Shown here: positions 1 to 13,040 of the stretch, piece after piece
Layout: each line of letters opens with the position of its first letter
How positions within the stretch are numbered: position 1 is the stretch's first letter
NCBI RefSeq assembly: GCF_003369915.1
Contig: NC_046676.1
Span: forward strand, 17,714,001-17,778,000
Source: Drosophila miranda
Lineage: Eukaryota > Arthropoda > Insecta > Diptera > Drosophilidae
Direction: 5' to 3'
DNA: 64,000 bases
Made by a program: the position numbers and the translations under genes
The notes under the pieces: model-generated
Seen by the model: the letters and a program-made list of their open reading frames with translations, nothing else
Told to the model about the DNA's origin: nothing
Database searches by the model: none

Positions 1-280
1 TCGGTCTTTCCATCCGAAATGCAAAACACAATAAAAATATACAGCGTGCGGCGATGCAGTTGTGTAATTGCTTCTCGGTCTCGAGTATGCAAAAACAAAA
101 TACGTGCAATATTGTAGGTCCCCCCCAAAAAATCTGATAAAATTAGAAAAAGTTTTATATCTCATTTGGAATACTGTGGATCGAGCGCTTGATAAAACTA
201 TCATTAATCGAATTTCGGCAATTAAATGGGCCTTTCTTGGTGCTTTTTGTGTAGCATTCATTCACTGATTTCTTTTGTTT

Positions 281-301
281 CCCCCCCCCCCCCCCCCCCC
301 C
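281..301. repeat. poly(C) tract, 21 bp
   Basis: An uninterrupted run of 21 C lies in the presumed mam intron. Such long G/C homopolymers are uncommon in Drosophila DNA. Confidence 0.97.
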
Positions 302-442
302 ATACCTTTCTCAATCATCTCTCTGTCGTCACGTTCTGCTTTGTCGTCAAGTCGCGCGCTGAGTCAGTGGCGCGAGTCGCGCGCGTTTCTGTGGCGTTTT
401 TATCTGCTTAGCACAGCATAGATGCACTCAGAGAAGAGCCAG

Positions 443-475
<33 letters not shown>

Positions 476-2153
476 AAGGGAAGGGGAAAGGGAGGTGGAA
501 GAATTCTTCTCATTGCTATTTCGATGTAGCATCCGACATTGTCATCGCTCTTTTGTTTGTTGTAGTTGCCATGCAGCTGTTTTATCTATCAGATGCCAGC
601 CGTGTGACTCATTCGACGACTCTGCTACGTCGTCTTGCTGCTTTCGGCCTTCTTATCGGCCAGCAATGGTGTGGCGATAAGCATCCCATCCGCACTCTGC
701 TCTGATCTCATCTGATCCGATCTGATGGATTATTTCTCCAGATGCTCGTTAGTGGATAAAAGTATGATCATCCAATTATGATTGGGATTGGATCAGATCG
801 CTTAATGATGCCAATTAGCTGCCGCTGACGGTGCCGGTGCACCGGCAATTGCTGCAGCATTATCCACGGCAATTACCGTGCAAATCAAATATTGAACCGG
901 GCACGCCACGCAAAATATTTCTACTAAATCGATGCCGTTTTCTCCACTCTCCAAATGACTTGCGAATGAGTTTTTGTTGCTTCGAGGCTTTCAGGCGCTT
1001 GGGGGCCATTAAAGCAAACCACATCTACAACTGCAACTGCCACTGCCACTGCCACTGCAACTGCAACAGATTAAAAATGCAATTGCAAATTAAATTTAAT
1101 TTAAAAATCCATCAAGACAAATAAGCAAACGAATGCGAATGGAATGGGAATAACGAACTGCGAAATGCCTTTTTATTTTATTTTAATTTTTATTTTTATG
1201 CTCTCCCTTCTTCCGCCTCCGACTCCGCCTCCTCCTCGGCCTTGTATTCGTAATTGATGGCAAGACATGAATCTAAGTAATAAAATCACTGTTCAGATTT
1301 CCAGAGCAGCGTTCTATATCTGTCGATTGGTGGGCATTCCTGGGCTCTGACTCGGGCGAACTATTTGGGAACTGTATTGGGAACATATAATCTGTATATA
1401 AGCAAATTACAAGTGTTTCCCCAACACTTTCGAATTGGTTTTGATATTTTTTGGATATATTCTTTATTGTATTTCATGTTTAATTTAGTTTACGAGTAAA
1501 TTTAATTGCTTCTCTGATGGCCATAGAATTTGTGTAATGCTTTAACAACAACCCCAAGCGAATAGTACGGGTAGTCCGATGCTCCGGCTCTGGCAGAGAG
1601 GAAAAGTAGAGGGGGAGGAAGGAAGAGAGGCTGGGCAGGTTTACTTTCCGACAGGCGATCAATTAAAATGTTTTCATAAATTTCACACAGGTGTGTCTGA
1701 GCTGCAACTGCCGTAACAGGCTGTGTATCTGTATCTGTATCTGACTCTGTCTCTGTCCCCGAACGAACAAACAAACCAAATCGAGTCGAATCGAATCGAT
1801 CCATCGCCGCCCAGACCCCAGTAATTTAAGCGAGCTCCTCTGCTGGAGGACCCTTTTGCAGACCGAATGACATATGCATATAGTGCAGTTCATTTTGGCC
1901 AACAAATGCAACACCCACCCAGGCAGGGGCTGGTTCGTCCTTCTACTCTGGTGTATGTGTATGTGTATTCAAAGTGGGGTCAGGGGGGGGTTATGGTGAG
2001 CGGCTCTCAGGGCCATTTATGCCAAAATTTAATTTATAATTATAGCAAGTTTAATTTATGATCATTGACATGCTGCAGCAGACCAAACACACAGATACAC
2101 ACACAGAGAGAATTGGACACGGACACCGATGTTGCAGCAACCGCATTCAAACA

Positions 2154-2178
2154 GGGGGGGGGGGGGGGGGGGGGGGGG
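2154..2178. repeat. poly(G) tract, 25 bp
   Basis: An uninterrupted run of 25 G follows a CA-rich stretch in the presumed mam intron. It could form a G-quadruplex, and its true length is uncertain because homopolymers are error-prone in assemblies. Confidence 0.97.
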
Positions 2179-2479
2179 CGGAGTGGAAGTGGAGGATTCA
2201 GCTATTGTGTCCATCCATCCTTTTTCCTTCCCCGTTTCTCTGTGTTCCCTCGATAGTTGGGGGTTCGCTGGTTGCAGATTGTCTGGCATTGTGTGCAAAC
2301 TGCAACTGTTTCAAAAGTTCTCACACACCCATCCACATGCGGACGGACTCTTTGCCTCACTCTCCACCTTTCTCCATTTCCCGCTGGGGCCCTCACGTCC
2401 TTGGGGAGGAGAGGTAGAGTAGAGCCCACCGCTTGCCGCGCTGAAAGTTAGCTGATATGCCAGCATCAACAACAAGGAC

Positions 2480-2510
2480 GATGATGATGATGATGATGAT
2501 GACGATGATG
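2480..2510. repeat. (GAT)n microsatellite
   Basis: About ten GAT units in tandem with one GAC interruption. Confidence 0.9.
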
Positions 2511-3862
2511 GGTCTGTGGATGAGAATGGAAATGGATATATAGTCTGTGAAAGTTATGGCCACTCCGCTGGCATCCTAGCATCCTGGCATCCTGTCGACG
2601 ATTGCAGTTTGCAGATTGCACTTTCAGGCAAGCCAGGAATGCGTTTGGATTGAGTGTGCTAAGGAGCAGTCGTTCAGTCAGTCAGTGCAGGGAATTCGAC
2701 ACCCAATTAGATCATAATTAAAGGAATGCCAACAACGATGGATTCCTGAGATCAACCTTGGAATTCCTTTCAAGCCCTTTCTTTTGCTGGGAAAGGTGGG
2801 TGGTGTTCTCTAGTTTAGGTTTGCTTTAGGGATTTCTCTCTCGTTCGATGCTCGCTAATGAATGGATCACTTCAGATAGTACTCTAATGCATTTCCGTAC
2901 GATTTTCACTTGTTTTCCGTTCATTACTTTGCCTTTTAGTCCAGCTTCAGGCTCTGTCTTTGGCAATTAAAAAACGAATTCGCTCCGTTTTAACGCTTTG
3001 CCAAATTAGGTTTTCTTCAGCTCCATTTCCCTTTCTCTCTCCTTGTCATAATTTTGTTACGGAACACAGAGAGTGCAGTGGAGAAGGAGAGCAGGGCAGG
3101 GCAGGGCACAAATATCAAATGACAGCACACCCAACAGGGTGCCCACCGCCCACCGCCCACCCTGTACGCCTGCCGTACATTCTCTTGGCTTCATTTTGGA
3201 CTTTCTGGCTTCAGTTGCCAAAAAAAAAAAAATAATAGTAGGGGAGAAATATGGAAAATGGGAGTGAAGAGCGAAGAGCGAAAAGCGAAACTAAAGCAAA
3301 GCGCAGACTAAATCATGTTTTGGGTAGTTGTTAGTGGGCGTCAGTAGGCGTGGCCCTCTTTGCTAATTTCATTGACTCTTCAATTTTTGGGCCGTTGCCA
3401 GACACGGCACAAAGTGTGGATTTTGTATTGCTTGTTGGATGTTTAAGTAACTTCAATTAAACTAGTAGCTTAGCATAGAAAAGAGGCTTCTTCTGCTTAC
3501 TCTAGTGGGATGTGGGTTGGGGGTTGTGGGTGTGGTCTAGAGTCTAGACTGCTGGAGGATGGTTTTTGTCTGTAAAATAATTAATCAAAATTGTACCTTT
3601 TTGTTGGGATTTTTCGCACCTGCTTTCGGAACGGAGACTGGGGGATTTTCGATTATCCTAAGTGCAAGCGTACCCGGGCTGTAGTACAGTTGTGCTTGGT
3701 CATCCTTAGTCTGAAGCCTGAAGTACCAGATAGAGTGTTACCAGCTTTGTCGCTCTGTTGCTCCTCGAACCCTTAAAAGGGGACCGAACTTCTTTTGGAG
3801 TTTTATTTCATTCGGCTTGTTCCGTTTTCTTTTTTTCTTTGCGCTCTCAGGCTTACATATGT

Positions 3863-3885
3863 CACACACACACACACACACACAC
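3863..3885. repeat. (CA)n microsatellite
   Basis: A perfect CA dinucleotide run of about 23 bp in the presumed mam intron. Confidence 0.95.
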
Positions 3886-6066
3886 GTGCAGGATAGTCAC
3901 ATATATCATTGTCAAGTCTATATGCAAGGCATACCCAAACCACCCACCCCCAGAGGCAGCCGCCCCCTGACTTCCCTCGAAGCACCCAGTAGGATATCAT
4001 TCCCTTGACAGCGCGTGGGGCGTGCGGCAATCTTTTTGGCTTGTCAAATGCGCATTTCCTGCTTAGAAGAAGAGTCCTTGCTGCCGCTCTTTCACTCTCT
4101 TGTGTGTGTTTCAGTGTGTGTGGCTGTGCGGCGCAATCAATATGGCGGCGCTGGGGTAATAGCTGCAGGATTTACGCGCTCGTGCGGCGTCTCCGGCTTG
4201 CCCCAGAAGCCTCAACACCCCTCTAAAGCTGTACAGCTCCTTGTCCCTGCTTCTGTCCCTGCTTCTGCTCCTGCTTCAGCTCCTGCTCCTGGTGTGGTTA
4301 CATGGCCGCCAAGCCGTCGTCCTCGTCCTCGCCAGTTACCTTTAAACTTTTTTTTTTATTGATATTTTATGTATTAGTGGGTGTTGGGTGGTGGGTGGTG
4401 TGTGGTGTGTGGGCGTATGTCTGTTTGCTCTTTTATGAAAGCTGCAGTAATGATTTGTTTTATGAACTTGTTTCCTTCGGTACCGTTCTGTACATCGATC
4501 TTTCCTGCCTCCATGGCTCCATGGGGGAGCCAATCGAAGTCCATCGACTCCACTTGATGGGGGAATTTGTGTGGCAACACTGATCCCAAAATGTATGCTA
4601 CGGCAGGGACAGGACACACTCGCAGGGTACAACATGTACCAAACCAAGCGATTGTTGCCCCTTTGGGCGGCTCCTCGGTTCTTTCACACCTCAGGCCTCG
4701 AAGGCGAAATGATTTATGGGAAGCAGTCGAAAACGGCGAGGGCAGGAGCAGCAACAAGAGCAGTCCAATGCCAAAGCCAAGGCACTAAACTTCAATTAGG
4801 CCCCCGACGAGAGTCCATGACTTTTAATCAGTGTACTTTGCGGCAGTGTTCGCCGGGCCACTCACTCTTTGCCGCTTACACGCGAGCGTGGATGAAATGA
4901 AAATGCGTGCAGCTGCAGAAAACACACACACATACACACACACAAAACAACAACAATAGCGGCAGCAAAAGAAACATGCATCCTTTGGTCGAGGCTCTTG
5001 ATACCCTCGAACGGCCAAGTAATGCCAGGCAAAGGGCTAATGCCGGCAGGCAGAAGCAACAACTAGAACAAATACTTGTGCAGTGAAAGCTGCTGTTGTC
5101 TCTCTGCCTCTCTGCATGGCATGACATGGCCACAAAGAGGGAGCAATGGAAACGCACAGTGGATTACTTCAAATCCAGGGTATTCGCTGCTTCCATAGTC
5201 GCCATTGCAAAGGCGACGCTGCGGCCTCAAGATTTATTTTTGCTGCCTCTGCTGATGCGTGAGAGCGGGAGAGAGAGAGGAGTCGACTGGCACGAGGACG
5301 ATACCCGAGACGAGGACAGCAGCAGCGAGGACGACAGGTTGGAGAGGGATGGCATTGAAATGCCAGCAGAGCGGAGGTCGATCGCTCCTGTCTCTGTCCT
5401 CCGTTTATTTTGCATTTCGGCTGCGCCGTTCTCGGGCCCATTACAATAACAAATGAATGGCAAATTTGTTGCTTGCCCGAGCCCAAGCCCGTGACCGGCC
5501 GTGCGTGTGTGCGTGTGTGCGAGCGAAGCAGCAGCAGACAGAAAGAGAGGCACGTAGTGGACTAGGAAAAAGTGCCGAAAGATTTATGCTTTGCTGTTGT
5601 CATCGTCCCTTCTCTCCCTCTCTATATCCCTCTCTTTGCATTTGCCTCTGAGGGAGTGTGTGAGTATTTGGCAGTCAATGAGGATTCGAAAGCCATCGTG
5701 GCGATAATAAGCTTGAAAGCCTCTCTCTCTCTCTCCTTCTCTCTTTTTCACTCTGTCTGCGAGTGCGTGCGACACATGGAGCTGACAGCCAAAGTGGGAA
5801 GAGCTTCGAATGGAGTAGGTGTTGGGCGCCCAGGGGTGGCGTGGCTGCTGCAGATCTGTCTCTGGCTGCGGCTTTGCCTGTGGATGCCAAGCAATGTGTC
5901 AGGTCTTGGCCTGGGCCAAAATGTGTCGTCTGAGTGGCAATGGGATGGCAAATTAGCAGAGTGGCAGAGCGGCTGGGACAGACTCACCGCAAAGTTCCAT
6001 ATGAATAACATCCTTAACCGCAACGCAACGCATCGTTTCCTTTCCTTTCCATCCCATCCCCAACAG

Positions 6067-8358
6067 GTGTCGGCTGGTCAGCATCTGCATCTGAGTGGCG
6101 ATATGAAGAGCAATGTCTCCGTGGCCGCCCAACAGGGCGTCTTCTTCAGCCAGCAGCAGGCCCAGCAGCAGCAACAGCAGCAGCAGCCTGGCAACGGCGG
6201 AAACAATCCACAACAACAGCAGCAGCAACCGCATGGCGGAAATGCTGGAGCTGGAGTGGGCGTCGGAGTGGGCGTCGGAGTGGGCGTCGGAGTGGGCGTG
6301 GGCAATGGCGGACCCAATCCGGGACAGCAGCAGCAGCAACCAAATCAAAATATGAGCAACGCAAACGGTAAGTGTCCCTACCTCTCTCCCACCCACCGCA
6401 AAAGCTAATCCAAATCGATAATCGCCTTCCCCTTGCAGTAACCTCCGATGGCTTCTCGCTCTCCCAAAGCCAAAGCATGAGCTTCAGCCAACAGCAGCAG
6501 CAGCAGCAGCAACAACAGGCGGCGGCTGCGGCGGCGGCAGCAGCGGCTGCCCAGCAGCAACAGGCAGCCGCCCAACAACAGCAGCAGCAGCAGCAGGTGC
6601 CGCCCAACATGCGGCAGCGTCAGACGCAAGCGCAAGCGGCAGCTGCAGCAGCGGCGGCAGCAGCGGCGCAGGCGCAGGCAGCGGCAAATGCAAACGGACC
6701 CAATGTCCCGCTCATGCAGCAGGGACCCCAGGGTCCGGGCGTTGGAGTGGGTGTGGGCGTTGGGGTAGGCGTCGGCAACGGAGGCGGCGGAGGCATGCCC
6801 AGCAATGGGCCCGCCGGTGGACCCAGCAACGGTGCAATGAATCAGATGGGAGGACCCATGGGCGGCATGCCGGGCATGCAGATGGGCGGACCCATGAACC
6901 CCATGCAGATGAACCCGAACGCGGCTGGCCCCAATGCCCAGATGATGATGGGCGGCGGGGGAGGCGGGGTTGGGTCAGGTCCCGGCCAGGTTCCCGGCCC
7001 TGGGCCTAACCAGGCCAAGTTCCTGCAGCAACAGCAGATGATGCGCGCCCAGGCCATGCAGCAGCAGCACATGTCCGGCGCGCGTCCCCCTCCGCCGGAG
7101 TACAATGCCACCAAAGCGCAGCTGATGCAGGCCCAGATGATGCAGCAGACGGTGGGTGGGGGCGGTGTTGGTGTGGGCGGAGTCGGAGGAGTGGGCGTGG
7201 GCGGCGGTGGAGGCGGAAACGGCGGCGGGCGCTTCCCCAACAGCGCTGCCCAGGCGGCAGCCATGCGCCGCATGACCCAGCAGCCGATCCCTCCCTCCGG
7301 ACCGATGATGCGGCCCCAGCACGCGGCCATGTACATGCAGCAGCACGGCGTAGCTGGCGGTGGTCCGCGTGGCGGAATGGGAGGTCCGTATGGCGGCGGC
7401 GGGGCGGGCGGACCCATGGGTGGGCCCCAGCAGCGTCCACCCAATGTCCAAGTGACTCCCGACGGCATGCCCATGGGATCGCAGCAGGAATGGCGGCACA
7501 TGATGATGTCCCAGCAGCAGTCGCAGATGGGCTTCGGCGGCCCCGGACCCGGCGGCCCCATGCGGCAGGGCCCAGGCGGTTTCAATAGTGGTGAGTGGAA
7601 TGAAGATGGCCTCCGTGTCGCTGCATTTATTAACTTGATTGGTTTCCCCTCCACCTCTCCCTCCCTTAACAGGAAACTTCATGCCCAACGGAGCCCCTAA
7701 TGCGCCTGGCAATGGACCAAATGGCGGCGGCGCCGGCATGATGTCCGGTCCGAATGTACCGCAAATGCAACTGACTCCAGCCCAGATGCAGCAGCAACTG
7801 ATGCGCCAGCAACAGCAGCAGCAGCAGCAGCAGCAGCAACAGCACATGGGACCCGGAGCAGGCGGTAATATGCAGATGCAACAGCTACTGCAGCAGCAGC
7901 AGTCGGCGGCCGGCGGCAACATGATGGCCAGCCAGATGCAGATGTCCAGCATGCACATGACGCAGACCCAGCAGCAGATCACTATGCAGCAGCAGCAGCA
8001 GTTTGTCCAAAGCACCACCACGACCACGCACCAGCAGCAGCAGCTGCTGCAGATGCAGGGTCAGGGCCAGGGAGGCGGTCCGGGATCGGCCAGCAACAAC
8101 AACGGAGGTGGCGGTGGCGGTGGCGGTGGCGGCGGCGTCGGTGCCGGTGGGGTGGGAGCGGTTGGTGGCAACGCATCCAACACGATTGCCAGCGCCAGCT
8201 CGATAAGCCAGACGATCAACTCGGTGGTGGCCAACTCGAATGACTTGTGTCTCGAATTCCTGGACAACCTGCCCGTGGACAGCAATTTCTCCACGCAGGA
8301 TCTGATCAACTCCCTCGACAACGACAACTTCAATCTGCAGGACTTTAATATGCCTTAG
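6067..8358 (+). CDS. mam: Mastermind, C-terminal 712 residues (three exons, 5' part outside window)
   Basis: Exons 6067-6367, 6439-7590 and 7673-8358 join in phase (0, 1, 1) and end at TAG 8356-8358. Mastermind is a nuclear co-activator that bridges the Notch intracellular domain and Su(H) and recruits p300-type acetyltransferases. The visible part is typical of the fly protein. It has long polyglutamine (opa) and polyalanine runs, a Gly-Val dipeptide repeat at 6256-6303 and a shorter one near 6740-6775. Met/Gly/Pro-rich segments follow ([18 protein letters not shown]), then a segment around [14 protein letters not shown]. The C-terminus is acidic and hydrophobic ([16 protein letters not shown], then [15 protein letters not shown]), resembling an activation motif. 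The N-terminal basic domain is missing because the window starts inside an upstream intron. Identification rests on composition, the Gly-Val repeats and the tail as I remember them. Confidence 0.85.
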
Positions 8359-11140
8359 ATTCGTTGAAGTAGTCTCCACCATACACCAGCACCACCACAC
8401 ACACCACCAGCACTACCAGCACCACCACATTGTTGCCTCAGTTTTGTTCACAATTTTTTTTTTGTTGCCTATTGTTGTTATTGGTCTTGGCCAACCCCAT
8501 CCCGAAACGAAACGAACCCGACCCAGGCCCCTGCCCCTGCCCATGCCCATTCCCATGCCCCGTCCCTGCCAATGAAGTTACTTTGTTTGTTAATTGTGTG
8601 TGTGTATTTATACCTACTCGTGCGGGTGTACGAGTATACCTAAGCTAAGTTCGTTCGTCTATGTACTATAATTTCTAGTTTTGCTGGCTCCACTGTAGCG
8701 CAACGTATCGTGTCGTTACGTATCGTATCGTAGCGAATGTATTATCCGACCTTAGACAGGGTCCAAGGTGCAGGGCGTGCGGCCGCTGGGCGTGGTAGCG
8801 GCTAGAGTTCGCAAGACATTCCATACAACCATTTAACCATATGCCAGGCCATCAATTAACTGAGGAAAATCAAAAAGTATTCACAAGTACTTTAAAATCA
8901 ACCAAAATACACTGTCGCTAATGCGTACGTAGTCAGAGTCGCAGCAGAAGCGACCTGCCACGCCACGCCTCGCCACGGCACCAGAACACTTAAGCACTTG
9001 TACTTAATGCAAATTTTGTGCCACGCCCAGTGCGTTGTGCGCCGCCCCCCCACTTCGTTTGATTACTTAAGCAAAAGCCGCAAGAAAAAAGAACAAAAGA
9101 ACAAGAAAAAAAAACCATAAACAATGGAGAGCAAAAGCAAAAAAGAACCAACAACAAAAGGGAGAAACAACAACAAAACAAAACAAAAACACAAAATAGT
9201 TGTACATTTTATATTGTATGTATTTAATTTTATTTAGTTTTTATAAAACAAAAAATCGACAAACAAGCAAAAAACTACAAAAAAAAAATTAAGAAAAAAA
9301 ATGGGGGGAAAACGAAATCGAGAATCAATCGGAAGAATGAGCAAAAATATTGGTGATATTTTAAATGCTTAAACAAAAATTGAAAAATAAAACAGAAATT
9401 ACGAATCAAATAAGAAATCAACAAAAAGCAAAAACACAAACACAGACACACAAAGGAGGAACCGTGGGAGCGCGAGGAGAATGGGAGAACTTTTAAAAAC
9501 AAAACAAAATCCATTCGTGAATGAGAAACAGTTATTATTATTATAATTATAATTATTATTGTACATTGATTTTTTAATTGAATTCATTTTTAAATGGAAT
9601 TTTTAAAAGCGGAGCAACAGTGCGACAAAAGCGCAAACAAAACATATTTAACAAATATACACTATATATACGGAAATATTATATATACATACAACTATGC
9701 GTAGTTTTTGGTAGTGAAACGTAATTTTTTAGTAGTTTGTTAAATAAATTGATATAAAAACACAAACACACACATAATATTCAAACATACATACATACAC
9801 ATCCGCATATACGCGTATACACGCGACTCGATATATATATATATATATTTGACTATTGTAAAAGCAGCGCTAACAATTCGATTTACGAGTGTAGTGTATG
9901 TGTAATTAGCCCTAAGGAGCCACAAAATGTTTTGAGAAAGTAAGGAGAGATCGAAATTTATATTTAATGCATGCGCCTGGCCGCATTACCAAGTGATGCC
10001 ATGCCACGCCCACACAGAAAACGATAGAGAGGAATAGGAGAAACGGGACACTATTCAGCAGAAAATAAGCTAAAGAAAACGCCAGAGATTCCAGCAATGA
10101 AATTATTGTACGAAAACTAATTAGAGCAATTCCATAAGTCCATAAGTTAGACGTTCCGTTGAGGCCATAGAAATTTTGAACCAGGCACTCGGATGCCACT
10201 TCCACAGATCTTCTACTTACAATATATAGTTACAGAGACAGACATACATACAGACAGATCACAGCCATTTTTGCAGTGTCTACCGTGATTCGGAAGGGTC
10301 AGCAGGAATACGAGTATGTAGGAACAAGAGCTCGACTCCACAGCACACGCCTAGCAAAAGATATACACATATACATAATACATACATACATCTAAAAACT
10401 AACAGAGAAAAAGAACAAGTATTTAAGCCGAAAACAAACAAAAACGAAGGAAATCTAACAAAATTTACTATTACAATTATAAATGAATAAAAATACGCGA
10501 ATTGTAGTTTGTAACTAATGCTAAATGATATGGATACGAGATGATGATTTGTTTATAATTATTATACGAAAACCGCAAATTATATATACACTATTATTAA
10601 ATACAAATTATATATTATATATATATACACGCATATTATTACTATATACAATATGGCATATTATTATTACATATATATTTCAACGCGAAAGCAAACTAGC
10701 GAGCTAGACCGTACGGTGATCTGATCGTTAAGATGCCACCTCGCTACGCAGATCCATTGATCAGTTGCCCTGCGAAGCTTGGGCCAGAAAGAAACGAGAA
10801 AATCTTAACTTAATATCAATTAACGAGAAGGCCAACCAAAACATTAATTATTTAAAATACGAAAACAGCGAGATATTTTCTGTAAGCGTCTACGTCTCTG
10901 AATTCGAAGAAAGTCAAATTCTGCTTGAGCGAGCGTTTTGGATTAGTTTTTGTTTGGCCAACATTGATTGGTGCACGGGTCTTCTGATTGCCGTTTGTTG
11001 TCCTCCGAGAAACAAAAGAAAATGTTGGGAAGCAAATCAAACATTTATAGATGTTCTTTTAATATTAAAGAAAACAGAACGAAAGTAACAAAATAAAATA
11101 GAAAAATATTACTTTTGTAAATAAATTTTAACTTGTTTTT
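8359..11140 (+). other. mam: Probable mam 3' UTR and downstream AT-rich DNA
   Basis: After the mam stop there is about 2.8 kb with no coding frame. It starts with CAC-rich sequence and becomes strongly A/T-rich. Candidate poly(A) signals AATAAA are seen at 9743-9748, 10486-10491, 11092-11097 and 11120-11125. The last one or two would give a 3' UTR of roughly 2.7 kb. The stretch also holds an AT microsatellite near 9830-9848. Confidence 0.5.
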
Positions 11141-13040
11141 ATACCAATCTGTACTATGCTGAGAGAGTGAAATGGCATTCCATCAAAGAAGCAGGCGCAA
11201 CTCAGACGAACGCCCTCCAGGATGAGGAGAAGCTTCAGGATGGAGTATAGGTTGAGCCTCCCAACCTGGGAACGGAGCAGTTCAATTTTAATTTTTTTTT
11301 AAAACATCCCTAAGAATGTTTTTCTTAACAGTTGAGCACATAAGGGCTCCCCGGTGGCAGAACAACCGAAGACATTTAGTTCGGTTTAAGTCGGGCGAAT
11401 TTTGAACAAATGTGGTACCAATCACATGTTGCCTACATTTTATAGACCGTGGACCAAGTGAAATTGAAGCATCGCAGAACAGGACTTTATCTGATCAAGG
11501 ATGTTAACAGCAACAAAAACCACTCTCAATTTTTGGCACTACCGAGATATATAGATCTAATCAGATTAGATAAAGAAATGTAAGTTACATGAAACAAAAG
11601 CTTGCAGTGGCGCCGTCTGTATATATTCTTATGGACTAAAATCATTACGTCATATAAATACCAGCAGATGGCGTATTGGTGATGATATATTTTGGTGGTA
11701 TATTTGTATACTTATTTACGTAGTATTTTTGAGTATTTTCTACAACAAAATACCGGATATACCCTAGGGAAAAGGATATTATAGAATTGAGGAACTGTTT
11801 GTCATCGCAGCCTCGAATAAATGCAGAAACTAGTCAGTCTCTGTTTAAAAGGTATTTCAACAATATTTTGCAGCTTATTGTCTTCTTACAGAGACCAAGA
11901 ATAAGTATCGGGATCAGGATATATATACAAGAAACTAATCAAATGCATGAATATGTCTTGGAAAACAGTATCTTAATATAATATTAACGAAATATGGTAT
12001 ACAAAGGCCCATACCCTGGTCGACAACAAATAAGTCTGCACATACAAACCGTGTTTTTGTCAAAATAAAAAACATGCAAGTACTTAAAAAAAGTTAATCC
12101 TGATCAAAATTCATTCATCAATCATATAAAATTATCTGGGCAAAACTGAGAGATCTATATAGCTGGGAATATTCGACGGAAGATAATAAACGAGTATTTA
12201 TTGGTGCATAACCGGTTGACAACAATGATTACCGGCAACACTAATTTGTATACCCTAGGGAAAAGGATGTTATAGAATTGAGAAAATGTTTGTCATCCCA
12301 GGCTCCGTAGGTATCAGGATCGAGATAAATATATACAAGACACTAATAATACACATGAATATGTCTAAAACATAACAATCTGAGATAATTTCTATATTAA
12401 TTGCGTTTCTAAGCAGCTTGGAAAAACAGTTTCTTCATATATATTAACGAAATAGGGTATAGCTGAGCCCATACTCCGGTGGGCGTTACATTCCATACTC
12501 ACTTACGTTGCCACTGTTTTTTTGTTGACCTTTTTTGTTTAAACCTTGTTTTCTACACTATGCAATAAAAGAGAGTACTTAAAAGTAGTCAATCAGGTAG
12601 AAAATTGATTCATTAATCGGATAAAACTATGTGGGCTGGGCTGAAGGTTCTATCTAGCTAGTAATATTCGACGGAATATCAAAATCGAGGAATATGTATA
12701 TCAGAACTTGAATTCCTAAGTATATTTACGGTATGTTTTTAAAATAAGACGGTATGTTTCGGTGCTGTTCTGAGGGTCATACTGTAGAAATACTGGTTTT
12801 CGCCGCTTTCCCATGGTATTTTTGTCAATTTCATCAATCTATTAATTTAATTTTCAATGTTATATAGAAATCCAATAAAAGCAAGTATTTCGAATAGGCC
12901 AATCATGTATAGAATTGATTCATCATCCGTACAAAATTGAGTGGGCATGGCTAAATGTTCCATATAGATAGTATTATTCAACGGAACAAAGAATATGAGG
13001 AATTGGTCGTTTTTTTTTAATTCGCCGCAATTCGCCGCAG
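11141..13040. repeat. Diverged copies of the downstream tandem-repeat family
   Basis: No gene is seen. The sequence is an older, more diverged version of the array that follows. A segment beginning TACCCTAGGGAAAAGGAT with TTATAGAATTGAG after it occurs near 11759 and 12249. Segments with ATAAAAG, a TCAT motif, TATAAAATTATGTGGGC and CTATATAGCTAG recur around 12120-12180 and 12590-12670. The part from about 12560 to 13040 already matches the second half of the 1-kb unit closely, including GGTCATACTG at 12775-12784. Confidence 0.75.

Larger units (their letters stand above)
1..6066 (+). other. mam: mastermind intron (no coding exon seen)
   Basis: No reading frame here looks coding. The open frames are short, biased by simple repeats and lack splice context. 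The stretch ends in a pyrimidine-rich tract and CAG at 6061-6066, directly before the first mam exon visible in the window. The exons for the N-terminal basic (Notch/CSL-binding) part of Mastermind must lie to the left of position 1. The DNA holds many microsatellites (C run, GA, GAT, CA, CTGCTT-type imperfect repeats) and AT-rich stretches typical of long Drosophila regulatory introns. No enhancer can be named from the sequence alone. Confidence 0.6.

Noticed and set aside
4374..4757. 127-residue minus-strand frame and its plus-strand overlaps in the mam intron
   Set aside because: No domain or signal, and it overlaps equally open frames on both strands. Likely chance in GC-balanced intron DNA.
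6975..8027. 350-residue minus-strand frame opposite mam (and similar ones at 5953-6396, 6146-6610, 6842-7654)
   Set aside because: Composition is dominated by Cys, Trp, Leu and Pro because CAG/GGC repeats are open in several frames. No splice or start context. Shadows of the mam exons.
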